From contig DATIXG010000082.1 of assembly GCA_035518815.1 (NCBI GenBank), forward strand, positions 62,001-126,000: a stretch of DNA of 64,000 nucleotides, in the 5' to 3' direction. Under the pieces are notes generated by a model, which searched no databases, was not told the origin of the DNA, and worked only from the letters and a program-made list of their open reading frames with translations. Below are positions 50,715-59,350 of the stretch, in pieces. This DNA is from AG25 sp035518815 (GTDB lineage: Bacteria > Gemmatimonadota > Gemmatimonadetes > Gemmatimonadales > GWC2-71-9). Within the stretch, counting starts at the first letter, position 1. Each line of letters begins with the position of its first letter. A program made the translations under genes and the position numbers.

Positions 50715-51833
50715 GTGCGATCCACCCGCCCCCTCGCCCTCGTCGGCGCCGCCCTGTTCCTCGCGGCCTGCTCCCGCCAACGGGGGCCGATCCAGATCGG
50801 CCTGGCCGGACCCCTGTCGGACCCCAGGGGGGTCGCCATGCAACATGGCGCCCAGCTCGCTGTGGACGAGATCAACGCCAAGGGTGGCGTGCGCGGGAGA
50901 CTCTTGCAGTTGCGGCCCCTCGACGACAGCGCAAGCGATGACCGCGCCACCCGCGTGGCGCAGCTGCTGTATGACGATCCCGCCGTCATCGCCGTAATCG
51001 GACATCTCACATCCGGCACCTCGATCGCCGCCGGAGAGGTATACGGCAACGGCGCCCACCCGCTCACCATGATCACGCCGGGCACCTCGAGTCCCGACCT
51101 GACGAGCCTCAACCCATACGCCTTTACCGTCTTCCCCTCCGACTCGGTCCACGGCGCCGCGATGGCGCGGTTCGCGTGGCAAACCCTGGTCGCCCGACGA
51201 GCCGGTGTCCTGTTCGCGGCGAGCGACTATGGGCGCGGATTACGCAAGGCCTTCGTGGCGGATTTCACGAAGACGGGCGGAGTGATCGTAGAAGCCGACC
51301 CCTACCTGCCGACGACCGCGTCGCTCGAGCCTTACCTCTCACGGATGCGCGGCGCCGGAATCGATGTTCTCGTGCTGGCCGCAGACGAGGCGGCTGGCGA
51401 GGCCGCGCTCCGGCAGCTCGATGCCCGTGGCGCGCGCTGGCCCGTCCTTGGAGGCGAGGAGCTTGCCGGGATCGAAGGGCTTGGGGCACCCGCCGTCGGC
51501 GTGCGAATCGCCACGGCCTATCTGTCGGACCGGCCCGGGGAACGAAACGCGGCGTTCGTCACCGACTTCGGACGGGCCTACGCTGGAGCGCGACCCGACT
51601 ACCGGAGCGCCGGCGCGTATGACGTGGTGTACCTCCTGGCGCAGGCGATCGCGACAGTGGGGCCGCGGCGCACGGCGATCCGCGACTATCTCGCGCGCGT
51701 GGGCGGCGACATCCCGCCGTTCGAGGGAGTGACGGGCCGCATTGGCTTCGACGAAACCCGCAACGTGACGTCCCGCGGTGTGGTGATCGGCCTGGTGCGA
51801 GACGGACACCTCGTGGCGGAGGCGACCCAGTGA
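50715..51833 (+). CDS. Substrate-binding lipoprotein (branched-chain amino acid type)
   Basis: 372 residues from the GTG of VRSTRPLALVGAALFLAACSRQ, which gives a good lipobox LAAC; the longer upstream frame has no signal peptide. The mature protein is a type 1 periplasmic-binding fold of the LivJ/Leu-Ile-Val group (IQIGLAGPLSDPRGVAMQHGAQLAVDEINAKGG; AVIGHLTSGTSIAAGEVYG). No ABC permease or ATPase is adjacent. Its stop overlaps the GTG start of the chemoreceptor (GTGA), so it is probably an extracytoplasmic sensor subunit for that receptor. Confidence 0.9.
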   Translation: MRSTRPLALVGAALFLAACSRQRGPIQIGLAGPLSDPRGVAMQHGAQLAVDEINAKGGVRGRLLQLRPLDDSASDDRATRVAQLLYDDPAVIAVIGHLTSGTSIAAGEVYGNGAHPLTMITPGTSSPDLTSLNPYAFTVFPSDSVHGAAMARFAWQTLVARRAGVLFAASDYGRGLRKAFVADFTKTGGVIVEADPYLPTTASLEPYLSRMRGAGIDVLVLAADEAAGEAALRQLDARGARWPVLGGEELAGIEGLGAPAVGVRIATAYLSDRPGERNAAFVTDFGRAYAGARPDYRSAGAYDVVYLLAQAIATVGPRRTAIRDYLARVGGDIPPFEGVTGRIGFDETRNVTSRGVVIGLVRDGHLVAEATQ

Positions 51834-53521
51834 AGTTGGACACGATCCGTGCCCGCATATTGGGTGGCCTGGCGTTGCTTGGCCTCGCCAACGTTTGCGG
51901 GGCGGGGTTCAGCATCTACACACTCCGGACCATCCGCCGCTCCGAAGTCACCCAGCTCGAGACCGCACAGCGCACCGGTGAGCTCTCAAACGGGGTCGTG
52001 ACGAGCGTCTTCCAGCAGATCAACTCGGGGCAGCAGTACCTGATCACGCCCACGCCAGCGCTGCGGGCCCAATTTCAGGATGCGGCGGACCAGAGCTTCG
52101 ATTTCGCCCGCGAGCTCGGCCGAGTGCCCGATCTCACCCTCGAGCAGCGCCTCGCGATCAGCCGCATCAAGGAGCTGCAGACCTCGATCGAAACGGACTA
52201 CGCAATCGCGCACGCTCAACGCGATTTGGGTCGCGATGACGCCGCGCGCGCGGCAGCCCTCGGCGTGATCCAACCTGCCGCTGAGCTGACGCGTCTGGTA
52301 CGCACGTTCGCGGCCACGCTCGCGCAGAACGCGCGTCAGGCCCAACAGCGCGTGGCGGCCCTCGCGGCGCGCTGGCAGGTCTATCTGTATCTCGGCCTCT
52401 TCATGGTCATGATCACCACCGCCCTCATCGGCTACTGGACCCTCCAAGCGGTCGAGGGTCCACTCGGCCGCGTCGTGCTCGCCGCCGAGCGATTCGGCGA
52501 GGGTGACCTCCGCCCGGTGACCACCGGGTACATGCCTGGCGACATCCAGGTCCTCGCCGACGCGATGCGACTCATGGGAGAACGGCTCCGCACGATCGTC
52601 GGCAGCGTGATCGGCGAGGCGGACCGTATTGCCGGATCGGCGACCGACCTCTCCGCCATCAGTCAGGAGCTCGCGGCATCCTCGGGCGAAGTGACGACGG
52701 CGATGGTGGACGTCTCGAAGGGAGCGGACGACCAGCGCGCGGAAGTCGACCAGATCGGGGCCGGCCTCGCGACCTTGCGGCGGGCAACGGCGGATACGGC
52801 CGATGCAGCCGATCGCGTAGCGCGCTTGAGTGAGGAGATCCGCGGCGTCGCCGAGCGGCACCGGGGAACAATGGTCTCGGCCTCGAACGTGTTGCTCGAC
52901 GTGCACGAGGTGGTGCGGACGACGTCGAAGCAGGTATCCGCACTCGCCCAGCAAACCGCGGCGATCGACGATTTCGTCGACCTCATTCGCCGTATCTCGT
53001 CACAAACCAACCTGCTGGCGCTGAATGCCGCGATCGAAGCGGCCCGCGCGGGCGAGCACGGAAGGGGGTTCGCGGTGGTGGCCGAGGAAGTGCGTCAGCT
53101 CGCGGATGAATCGGCGCGCGCCGCGGAGGATGTCACCCAGACCACCAACACCATTCGGGAGCAGGTCGAGGATGTCACCGCAACCATGGCTGCCGGCACC
53201 GCCAAGGTTCGCGGAATCGAGGACGTCGCGGGCGGAGCCGCGCGCGGCCTCGCCGAAATCACCAACGCGGTCGCGCAGGTCGAGGAAGCCGCCACGCGCG
53301 TCGCGCAGGCGGCGCAGCAGTACCGCGAGATCACCGAGCGGCTGGAGCATCAGTCCCGCCAGGTGGCGGCTCAGGCGGTGGCGCACGCATCGAGCGCGCA
53401 ACAGGTCACGGCCGCAGCCGAGGAGCAAGGCGCCTCGACCCAGGAGATGGCCGCCGCCGCCGCCCACCTGCTCCAGGCGGCCGAGAAGCTGCGGGGTATG
53501 GTGAAGGGATTTCGGGTGTAG
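51830..53521 (+). CDS. Methyl-accepting chemotaxis protein
   Basis: 563 residues. The layout is a membrane helix (about 11-32), a periplasmic helical-bundle domain of about 150 residues, a second membrane helix (about 183-205), a HAMP linker (LGRVVLAAERFGEGDLRPV) and a long cytoplasmic coiled coil. The signalling tip contains the highly conserved ISSQTNLLALNAAIEAARAGEHGRGFAVVAEEVR. No C-terminal CheR-binding pentapeptide is present. It passes ligand information to CheA. The periplasmic domain may contact the upstream binding protein, with which it is translationally coupled. Confidence 0.97.
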   Translation: MKLDTIRARILGGLALLGLANVCGAGFSIYTLRTIRRSEVTQLETAQRTGELSNGVVTSVFQQINSGQQYLITPTPALRAQFQDAADQSFDFARELGRVPDLTLEQRLAISRIKELQTSIETDYAIAHAQRDLGRDDAARAAALGVIQPAAELTRLVRTFAATLAQNARQAQQRVAALAARWQVYLYLGLFMVMITTALIGYWTLQAVEGPLGRVVLAAERFGEGDLRPVTTGYMPGDIQVLADAMRLMGERLRTIVGSVIGEADRIAGSATDLSAISQELAASSGEVTTAMVDVSKGADDQRAEVDQIGAGLATLRRATADTADAADRVARLSEEIRGVAERHRGTMVSASNVLLDVHEVVRTTSKQVSALAQQTAAIDDFVDLIRRISSQTNLLALNAAIEAARAGEHGRGFAVVAEEVRQLADESARAAEDVTQTTNTIREQVEDVTATMAAGTAKVRGIEDVAGGAARGLAEITNAVAQVEEAATRVAQAAQQYREITERLEHQSRQVAAQAVAHASSAQQVTAAAEEQGASTQEMAAAAAHLLQAAEKLRGMVKGFRV

Positions 53522-53530
53522 CCGGTCGGG

Positions 53531-54889
53531 CTACGGAAGTATCGTCACGCCACCGGGTGCCGCGATCACCCTGTTTCCGCGGACAAAATCAGTTCCCGTC
53601 CCAGCCGCGGTCATGCCGAGCATCTGAACCGCGTAGGGTGTGACCCCGAACTCGACGGCCGTGAACCACAGCCGGATCAGTGTCGGCGCGCCGCCGGCAC
53701 CGATGGGATTCACGTCCCCGAACTGCAGCGCTCCCCCACCCGTCGAATCCGGGCTCACCGCCGGTTGCGTCGTGAAGAACCCGGGGCCCGCACTGCTGCT
53801 GTCGAACCGGACCATCCCCGCGTTCCATACGAGTCGCGCCTGATAGCTCTGCAGAAGCTCGGTCGGCACGGACTTCAGGTCCACCACTACGTCGACCGCA
53901 AACGGCTTCCCGATGTGCGCCGTGGCAAAGGGCTGGCCTCCGGCGAGGGGAACCACTATGGCGTCGCCCGATGGCGCTGGGTTGCTCACTGCCACGACGG
54001 CGGAGTCGAGCGTCGCTCCAAAGGATGCCACGATTACGGCTGTTCCTCTCCCCTTGGCCGTGACGAGGCCGGTGGGGTCTACCGTGGCTACGCTGGGGTC
54101 GCCGCTCACCCAGCTCGCGCCCGGTACGCTCGCGGTGAACTGGATAGCGTTCGCCGGCGCCTGGGTCGTCAACGTCACGAAGCTGGGCGTGACGACCAAG
54201 CCCTGCGCCGTCACGTTCACGCGCAAGGTATCCACCGCGCCGCTCGTCGCGGCAATTACCTGCGCCAGGCCCCCGGTCGTGGCGGTCAGGACCGTGATGA
54301 ACCCGTCTGGCTTCACCGCGATGAGCTGCGGCGTGAGGTTCGTGAGGACAACAGGAACACCCGCGATAGCCTTGCGCGCCGAGTCCACGAGAATCCGCAT
54401 CGCGAAGGCGCTGCCCGGATCGACGCTCGTGTCCTGGGGCTCGGCGGTGAGGGTGCATCCCGAGGACGGACCACAGGGTCCGACGTAGCTCACCGGCACG
54501 TCCGCTACAGCAGTCGAGACGCCGGCGTTGACCGTCACGGTGTCCGCGCCCGTGTAGAGCACGGCCCCATCACTCGAGCGAATACCTTCCAGCAACACCT
54601 CGAAGCGCTCCGTCGTCTCCGATAATGCCACTTTGACCGCTAGGTCGGCATTTCCCGCGGTGTCCACCGCCACCGTGTCGTCAAATACGACGGTCCCGGG
54701 GGGCGACGGCAGCCGCGTGACGCGGACGTGAAGCTCGTCCAGGTCACCGGTAAAGACGTCGAGCGTCTGCGAGGAAAACACCGGCGCGATCACGAGGCTC
54801 AAACGCCTGCCAGGGCCCATGGCGTCGGCGCACGCAAGCGCCGCAGTGACGGACAGCACGATGCCGAAGCGCCGCACTATCGGGTCCAT
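53531..54889 (-). CDS. Secreted Ig-like/cohesin-like surface protein
   Basis: 452 residues. The N-terminus (RRFGIVLSVTAALACADAMG) may be a lipoprotein signal with lipobox AALAC. Four all-beta regions follow. Residues 20-130 are Ig-like strands, and 145-235 contain CTLTAEPQDTSVDPGSAFAMRI. Residues 235-310 form a BIG2-like domain (VVTPSFVTLTTQAPANAIQFTASVPGASWVSGDPSVATVDPTGLVTAKGRGTAVI). Residues 315-452 form a cohesin-like domain (HIGKPFAVDVVVDLKSV; YQARLVWNAGMVRFDSS). It likely sits on the cell surface. It overlaps the barrel gene upstream by 13 bases. Confidence 0.82.
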   Translation of the reverse strand: MDPIVRRFGIVLSVTAALACADAMGPGRRLSLVIAPVFSSQTLDVFTGDLDELHVRVTRLPSPPGTVVFDDTVAVDTAGNADLAVKVALSETTERFEVLLEGIRSSDGAVLYTGADTVTVNAGVSTAVADVPVSYVGPCGPSSGCTLTAEPQDTSVDPGSAFAMRILVDSARKAIAGVPVVLTNLTPQLIAVKPDGFITVLTATTGGLAQVIAATSGAVDTLRVNVTAQGLVVTPSFVTLTTQAPANAIQFTASVPGASWVSGDPSVATVDPTGLVTAKGRGTAVIVASFGATLDSAVVAVSNPAPSGDAIVVPLAGGQPFATAHIGKPFAVDVVVDLKSVPTELLQSYQARLVWNAGMVRFDSSSAGPGFFTTQPAVSPDSTGGGALQFGDVNPIGAGGAPTLIRLWFTAVEFGVTPYAVQMLGMTAAGTGTDFVRGNRVIAAPGGVTILP

Positions 54890-55989
54890 TCCAGCATGGC
54901 GCTGAGCCGCGGGCCGACCAGGGAGATCGTGGAGCCTTGGTCCTTCAGATAGCCGAAGGGCACCTGTGCCTGAAACACGAGCGCGGCGGGTCCGCTCACG
55001 CGATACCGCAGGTCGAGCCCTGGTCGGACAATCAACCCGAGAGGGGTGAGCGATGAGTCTTGCTCGGTCAGTTCGTGGCGCAGCTCGACCGACGGCGCCA
55101 GCGTGGCGCGGACGGAAAGCGGGTGCTCAACCCGCGCCCCCAACGCGAGCACGTTGCCGCGCGGGACCTCCACAACTGACGTCGCGGTTGTGTTGAACTT
55201 GCGAGCGCGCATCCGGTACATGTCGAACCCGTAGAGGGACAGGCTGCTCCGTCCCATCGGCATGGACAGGTGCGAGTAGAACAGCACTCGGTCCCCGGAG
55301 ACGCTCGGCGCACCCCCCGTCACCTCGTCGTGCTGACTCAGCGTGTACAGGAGCGCGACCCGCAGATAGTGCCCGCCACCGAGCGGCCCTTCGGCGCCAA
55401 GCCGGGCGCGGGCTTCGTTGCCTGGCTTCAGCTCGCCGCCGCCGGCCACTGGCTCGTAGCTCCCGCAATACCGCAGGCTCGCCCCACCGCCGACCGCCCA
55501 CGAGCCCCACCGAGTCGCCGTTGCAACGCCACCCGTGACGCCGCCACCCGATCCGAAACTCGGCGTCGTGAAATCGAAGAGGTCGGTCGCGAGGATGGTG
55601 AAGAGCGGCAAGGTCGTGTCCGGCAGCGCCTTGGTCCCCGTCGGCAGCGTGCCGACGAAGGTCAGGAGCAGGCGTCCCGCTACCGCCGCGAACGTGGCTC
55701 GGACGTCAATGTCCGTCGGGCCGGATACGTTGCTCTCGGCGCCGTCCGAGGCGCGCACCGTGGCAGTCGCATACGCCCCCGCAACATCCAGACGGAGGCG
55801 GGATCCAAAGTCGTGCGACGCCGTCACGGGAATAGTCAGCTCGCTGACCCGATCGAACGCCAGCCCTGACCCGAACGAATAGGCTTCGAAAATCGGGCCA
55901 GTGCGCGCCGTGGTCCCAGGGGCGTCGGCTGGGACCTGCGCCGCGAGCGGCGCCGCCGCGAGCAGGGCAAGAACCACTGCCTGCTTCAC
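54877..55989 (-). CDS. Outer-membrane beta-barrel protein, function unknown
   Basis: 370 residues with a signal peptide (MKQAVVLALLAAAPLAAQ). The rest is a series of amphipathic strands with glycine and aromatic residues, ending in a terminal strand (VGPRLSAMLEWTR). No plug domain or TonB box is visible. It starts in the stop codon of the FlgO-like gene (ATGA) and overlaps the surface protein downstream, so the three gene products probably form an envelope assembly together. Confidence 0.8.
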   Translation of the reverse strand: MKQAVVLALLAAAPLAAQVPADAPGTTARTGPIFEAYSFGSGLAFDRVSELTIPVTASHDFGSRLRLDVAGAYATATVRASDGAESNVSGPTDIDVRATFAAVAGRLLLTFVGTLPTGTKALPDTTLPLFTILATDLFDFTTPSFGSGGGVTGGVATATRWGSWAVGGGASLRYCGSYEPVAGGGELKPGNEARARLGAEGPLGGGHYLRVALLYTLSQHDEVTGGAPSVSGDRVLFYSHLSMPMGRSSLSLYGFDMYRMRARKFNTTATSVVEVPRGNVLALGARVEHPLSVRATLAPSVELRHELTEQDSSLTPLGLIVRPGLDLRYRVSGPAALVFQAQVPFGYLKDQGSTISLVGPRLSAMLEWTR

Positions 55990-57362
55990 CGCGGGCGCCT
56001 GAAGATGATGTGGATGATGCCGGACTCGGATACGACCGTCGGGCCCTGGCTCTCAGGCGTGACCTGGCGGGTGGTCAGATCGCCCCCGGTCCGACTCTCG
56101 CCGCCCACGGCGTTGAAGATGTCGCCCGTGCTGGGAGCCACGTCCCGCGATGTCGCGCCCAACACGCCGTGGAGGGGCGGCATGGCGGGGGTGGCGGCCG
56201 CCGCCGCCGCTGCGATTGTGAGCGCACTACCTCCCCCGGCGCTCGCCGAAGCCTGCTCGACCGCGGGGGCCACCTGCGCGGCCTCCTGGGCCTGTCTCGC
56301 GGACTGGAAGGTCGGGTCGGCGCGCAGCGCGGCGCCGAACGCACGCGTGGCTGCCGGGTAGTCCCCGCGATCCATCGCGTCGAGCCCGTCGCTGTAGGCC
56401 AGGAATGCCGCGAGGTTCTTCGGGCCCTCCCGCAGTATGCGCTCGCGCTCGGCCTGCGTCAGCTCGATGCCGAGTTGCCCGCTGAGGTCAATCACCAGCC
56501 GCTTCTCCAGATCGAGCAGATTCGCGAACGGCCCCGTCACCGGACTCACCGGACGCACCGCCCCGGTCACTATCACCACCGACGCGGACAGCTGCACCAC
56601 TCCGTGTGGCGGGATCGACGCCACGCCCTGCACCATTCTCTCTGCGCGCAGCAGGCGCCCCACGCGCGCCGCCGTCGCGGGATCGACCGACGAGCCCTCC
56701 GCCAGCTTCAGTTCGTCGACCAACGCACCGACTTGCACCCGCTCGAGCAGCCGGAGACTGCGAATGGCGGCGAGATCGGTGGTGATCAGCTCTGCGAGCC
56801 CGCGTGACAAGGGCTGCACGCTCGAGTCACCCGACACGACGAGCGGCAACACGGCCAACGTGCTCGGCTCTGGTGCCTGCTGGGCCAGCTCGGCTTCGTG
56901 AGCGAGCGCCGTTTGCGCGGTGTGCTCTGCGCCGGTGCGCAACGCGAGCTGCGCCTTGGCGAGCACCGCGGCGACCCCGCGCGCGTCGGGATGGGCTCCT
57001 GCGAACTCGTTGTAGGTCGTGACAGCCGCGTCGAAGCGCCCCGCTCGCTCCTGACAGGCCCCGATGACGAGTGGGCCGAGCGCGTCGTCGGGAGCCAGCG
57101 CGTTCGCCGCTTGGGCAACGACAATCGCTGTGTCGCAGCGATCGCCCGCAGCAAGGGCAGCGGCAAGGCGGAAGCGCGCCCCTAGGTCTTCAGGGTGCTC
57201 CCGCGTCGTGACGAGCAGGCTCGGAATCTCGGCCGGCGTGACGTCGGCTGGCCGCGGAGCGCGCGCACACGCGCCGCCCGCCACCAACAGCAGGCAAATG
57301 AAGTGACGCAAGCTATCGATCCACTTGAAGTTGAGAGGCCGCCGCGCGACCACTCCCTCCAA
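55986..57362 (-). CDS. TPR lipoprotein with CsgG/FlgO-like domain
   Basis: 458 residues as drawn. A TTG at 57311 would start the protein right at the signal segment LRHFICLLLVAGGACAR, whose cysteine could be lipidated. Residues 50-150 have TPR-type helices. Residues 165-310 resemble the CsgG/FlgO fold (STLAVLPLVVSGDSSVQPLSRGLAELITTDLAAIRSLRLLERVQVGALVDELKL), found in outer-membrane assembly proteins. More TPR (DAMDRGDYPAATRAFGAALRADPTFQSA) and an alanine-rich linker follow, ending IIHIIFRRPR. It heads a three-gene coupled unit. Confidence 0.84.
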   Translation of the reverse strand: MEGVVARRPLNFKWIDSLRHFICLLLVAGGACARAPRPADVTPAEIPSLLVTTREHPEDLGARFRLAAALAAGDRCDTAIVVAQAANALAPDDALGPLVIGACQERAGRFDAAVTTYNEFAGAHPDARGVAAVLAKAQLALRTGAEHTAQTALAHEAELAQQAPEPSTLAVLPLVVSGDSSVQPLSRGLAELITTDLAAIRSLRLLERVQVGALVDELKLAEGSSVDPATAARVGRLLRAERMVQGVASIPPHGVVQLSASVVIVTGAVRPVSPVTGPFANLLDLEKRLVIDLSGQLGIELTQAERERILREGPKNLAAFLAYSDGLDAMDRGDYPAATRAFGAALRADPTFQSARQAQEAAQVAPAVEQASASAGGGSALTIAAAAAAATPAMPPLHGVLGATSRDVAPSTGDIFNAVGGESRTGGDLTTRQVTPESQGPTVVSESGIIHIIFRRPR

Positions 57363-57459
57363 GCTACGCCCCGCTCATAGGACCCAGGTCACAGCGGGGC
57401 GTGCCTTGAGCTCGATTGCGGAACCTGCTGATTATACAGGGCTTAGGATGCTCTACCGG

Positions 57460-57777
57460 TCAGCGGTGGGTCTTCTTTTTCGCAGCCTTCTTGGGTTTCG
57501 ACTTAGGCTTGGGGGCCCGGCCCACTTTACGCCGGCCCTTGAGCCCGGATTGCACGTCGGCCAGCACCCGGTCGCCCTCATCAGGCCCGATCAGGCCGCG
57601 GCGTACCGCGTACCGCACCAACTCCTCGGCATCCTCATAGGCGAACTCACCCTCGCCTGCAGCCGCTCGGATGGCTTTGACCAGGGCGTCCGCTACCGGG
57701 CTGCGCAGTACGCTCGCAATGCCCGGCAACGCCTCGAGCAGCGAAGAGATCTGCGACCCGCCGAGTTCGGCTGGCAT
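57460..57777 (-). CDS. Small protein with lysine-rich basic tail, possible nucleic-acid binder
   Basis: About 105 residues from the ATG at 57777; a TTG two codons upstream is an alternative. The first 80 residues form helices (SSLLEALPGIASVLRSPVADALVKAIRAAAGEGEFAYEDAEELVRYAVRRGLIGPDEG). The last 25 residues are strongly basic (GRRKVGRAPKPKSKPKKAAKKK), like histone H1-type tails in bacterial nucleoid proteins. It is predicted to bind DNA or RNA non-specifically. Not a recognised family. Confidence 0.7.
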   Translation of the reverse strand: MPAELGGSQISSLLEALPGIASVLRSPVADALVKAIRAAAGEGEFAYEDAEELVRYAVRRGLIGPDEGDRVLADVQSGLKGRRKVGRAPKPKSKPKKAAKKKTHR

Positions 57778-57985
57778 CGACAAGCTGCTCCGGCGTTTAG
57801 GGTCGCGCCAACCTACACCCCGCCCTAGACAGCGTCAAGAATTTGACCGGGTCAGGGGTAGCACCCAGCCAACCTCCTATCCCATAGAGAGATAGGCGTC
57901 CTGCCGGGAAGGTACACGGGAGCACCCAAGGCTTTGCTGCCCTGCCAGGTGTGGCTAGATTGGTGGTCGGAGGTGCACGGAAGAC

Positions 57986-58267
57986 GTGGGGCGACGGGGC
58001 ATTAAAGAGTATCGGGCGCCTGAGGCGCTGGCGTTGATCGCGGCGGACCGAGAGCACTCCCCCTTGGTCTGTCCTTCCTGTGGGACGCGCTCCATCCAGC
58101 GTGTGCCGCGGCGGCGCGGCGAGAGAGCCGGCGTGATTCTCCAGTCGGAGCGCATCACGCTCACGTGCCAGACCTGCGGTCGCCACGCGGCATACATCGA
58201 GCGCGGGCCAGAGCCTCCGCGTGACAGCACGATGGATCCGCACCCCGAGGTGTCCCGGGTCCGTTAG
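57986..58267 (+). CDS. Small zinc-ribbon protein
   Basis: 93 residues from a GTG start. One four-cysteine zinc ribbon is visible: CPSC at residues about 29-32 and CQTC at about 61-64, with a basic patch between them (VPRRRGERAG). Such ribbons bind RNA, DNA or ribosomal proteins. The gene lies directly before infA on the same strand, with about 50 bases between, so a translation-related role is possible but not shown. Confidence 0.65.
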   Translation: MGRRGIKEYRAPEALALIAADREHSPLVCPSCGTRSIQRVPRRRGERAGVILQSERITLTCQTCGRHAAYIERGPEPPRDSTMDPHPEVSRVR

Positions 58268-58319
58268 CCGACCGCCCCAGCATTTCATTTGTCACTCAGG
58301 GAAGGAGCACGCGCGGCAC

Positions 58320-58535
58320 GTGGCAGGCGACGCCATACAAATGATGGGGACGATCAGCGAGGTCCTCCCCAACACCACCTTCCGCGTCAAGCTCGAGAAC
58401 GGTCACGAAGTACTCGCCTACGTGAGTGGCAAGATGCGCAAGAACTACATCCGCATACTGCAAGGCGATCGGGTTGCGGTCGATCTGTCGCCCTACGATC
58501 TCACGCGCGGCCGCATCACCTACCGCTACAAGTAA
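58320..58535 (+). CDS. infA: Translation initiation factor IF-1
   Basis: 71 residues from the GTG of VAGDAIQMMGTI; E. coli IF-1 has 72. The OB-fold sequence is highly conserved: MMGTISEVLPNTTFRVKLENGHEVLAYVSGKMRKNYIRILQGDRVAVDLSPYDLTRGRITYRYK. IF-1 binds the 30S A site during initiation. The longer frame upstream is not part of the protein. AAGGAG lies 12 bases upstream of the GTG, a long spacing. It stands apart from ribosomal protein genes, with which it usually sits in other phyla. Confidence 0.97.
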   Translation: MAGDAIQMMGTISEVLPNTTFRVKLENGHEVLAYVSGKMRKNYIRILQGDRVAVDLSPYDLTRGRITYRYK

Positions 58536-58657
58536 CGCCCTGTTACGTGCACGAGCGACTGCACGGACGATCGGATGCACTCCGGAACTCTGGTCCTGCT
58601 TGCTGGTACTTGAAGCTCAGGATATTCTACCCGTGTTGCAGCATTCCCACGCGAACG

Positions 58658-59350
58658 GTGGTCTGGAAGGGAGGCACCATTTCAACACCACGGACGCGCG
58701 CGAGTGCCGCGGCGGTGGGTTGCGTCATTGCCGTCGGCCTGTTGGCGCCGGACTCAGGCGCCGCCCAGGCCGTGGACATTGGACTAGCCGCAGGCGTGTA
58801 CTTCCCGATCGGCGCTCTCGTCCAGACAGGGTCGGAATCCCACCCGGCGACCTTCTTCCAGCAACGGCTCCAGATCACCCCCATGCTCTCGGGCAATGCC
58901 GTGGTTTGGACCTCGGATCGGTTTGGCATCCAGGGCGCCGTGACGTATTGCCCGAGCACACTAGCGGTGCAGGACAGCTCCGGCATCAGCGACCATCATA
59001 GCTCGGTCGTACTCGCCAGCATTCGCGCTCTCTATGCCTTCTCGCCGATGCCCTTCAAGCCCCCTCCGGGCAAGCGGGAGGCCCCCTGGTCCTTCTATGT
59101 GGGGCTCGGGGCCGGCGTTGTGAGTCGCAGCGGGAACGTCTGGACCTACACGAGCGGCCTGGTTGCACCGGCGGCGGTGTTCGATGTCGGCGTCCGGACC
59201 CCCCTTGGGGGTCGCAGCGTGTTGCGGATCAACATCGAGAACTACCTGTCGGTCGCCCAGTTCGACAAAGGACTGCCCACCGAGACCGAGGCGCGGCTGC
59301 ATGGAGACTTGGCCTTCAACGCGACATTCGCCTACCGCCTCAAGCGATGA
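58658..59350 (+). CDS. Outer-membrane beta-barrel-like secreted protein
   Basis: About 230 residues as drawn from GTG at 58658. A strong GGAAGGGAGG just upstream of an in-frame ATT at 58679 suggests a rare ATT start for the signal peptide (ISTPRTRASAAAVGCVIAVGLLAPDSGAAQ). The mature protein reads as repeated amphipathic strands (VDIGLAAGVYFPIG; SFYVGLGAGVVSRSGN; SVLRINIENYLSVAQF; HGDLAFNATFAYRLKR). The terminal strand ends in arginine after FAYRLK rather than in a phenylalanine. It overlaps the next gene (ATGA). Function unknown. Confidence 0.75.
   Translation: MVWKGGTISTPRTRASAAAVGCVIAVGLLAPDSGAAQAVDIGLAAGVYFPIGALVQTGSESHPATFFQQRLQITPMLSGNAVVWTSDRFGIQGAVTYCPSTLAVQDSSGISDHHSSVVLASIRALYAFSPMPFKPPPGKREAPWSFYVGLGAGVVSRSGNVWTYTSGLVAPAAVFDVGVRTPLGGRSVLRINIENYLSVAQFDKGLPTETEARLHGDLAFNATFAYRLKR

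Noticed and set aside
53518..53534. Small hairpin GTAGCC/GGCTAC at the chemoreceptor stop
   Set aside because: Only a six-base stem that contains the stop codon, with no U-tract; chance is likely in GC-rich DNA.
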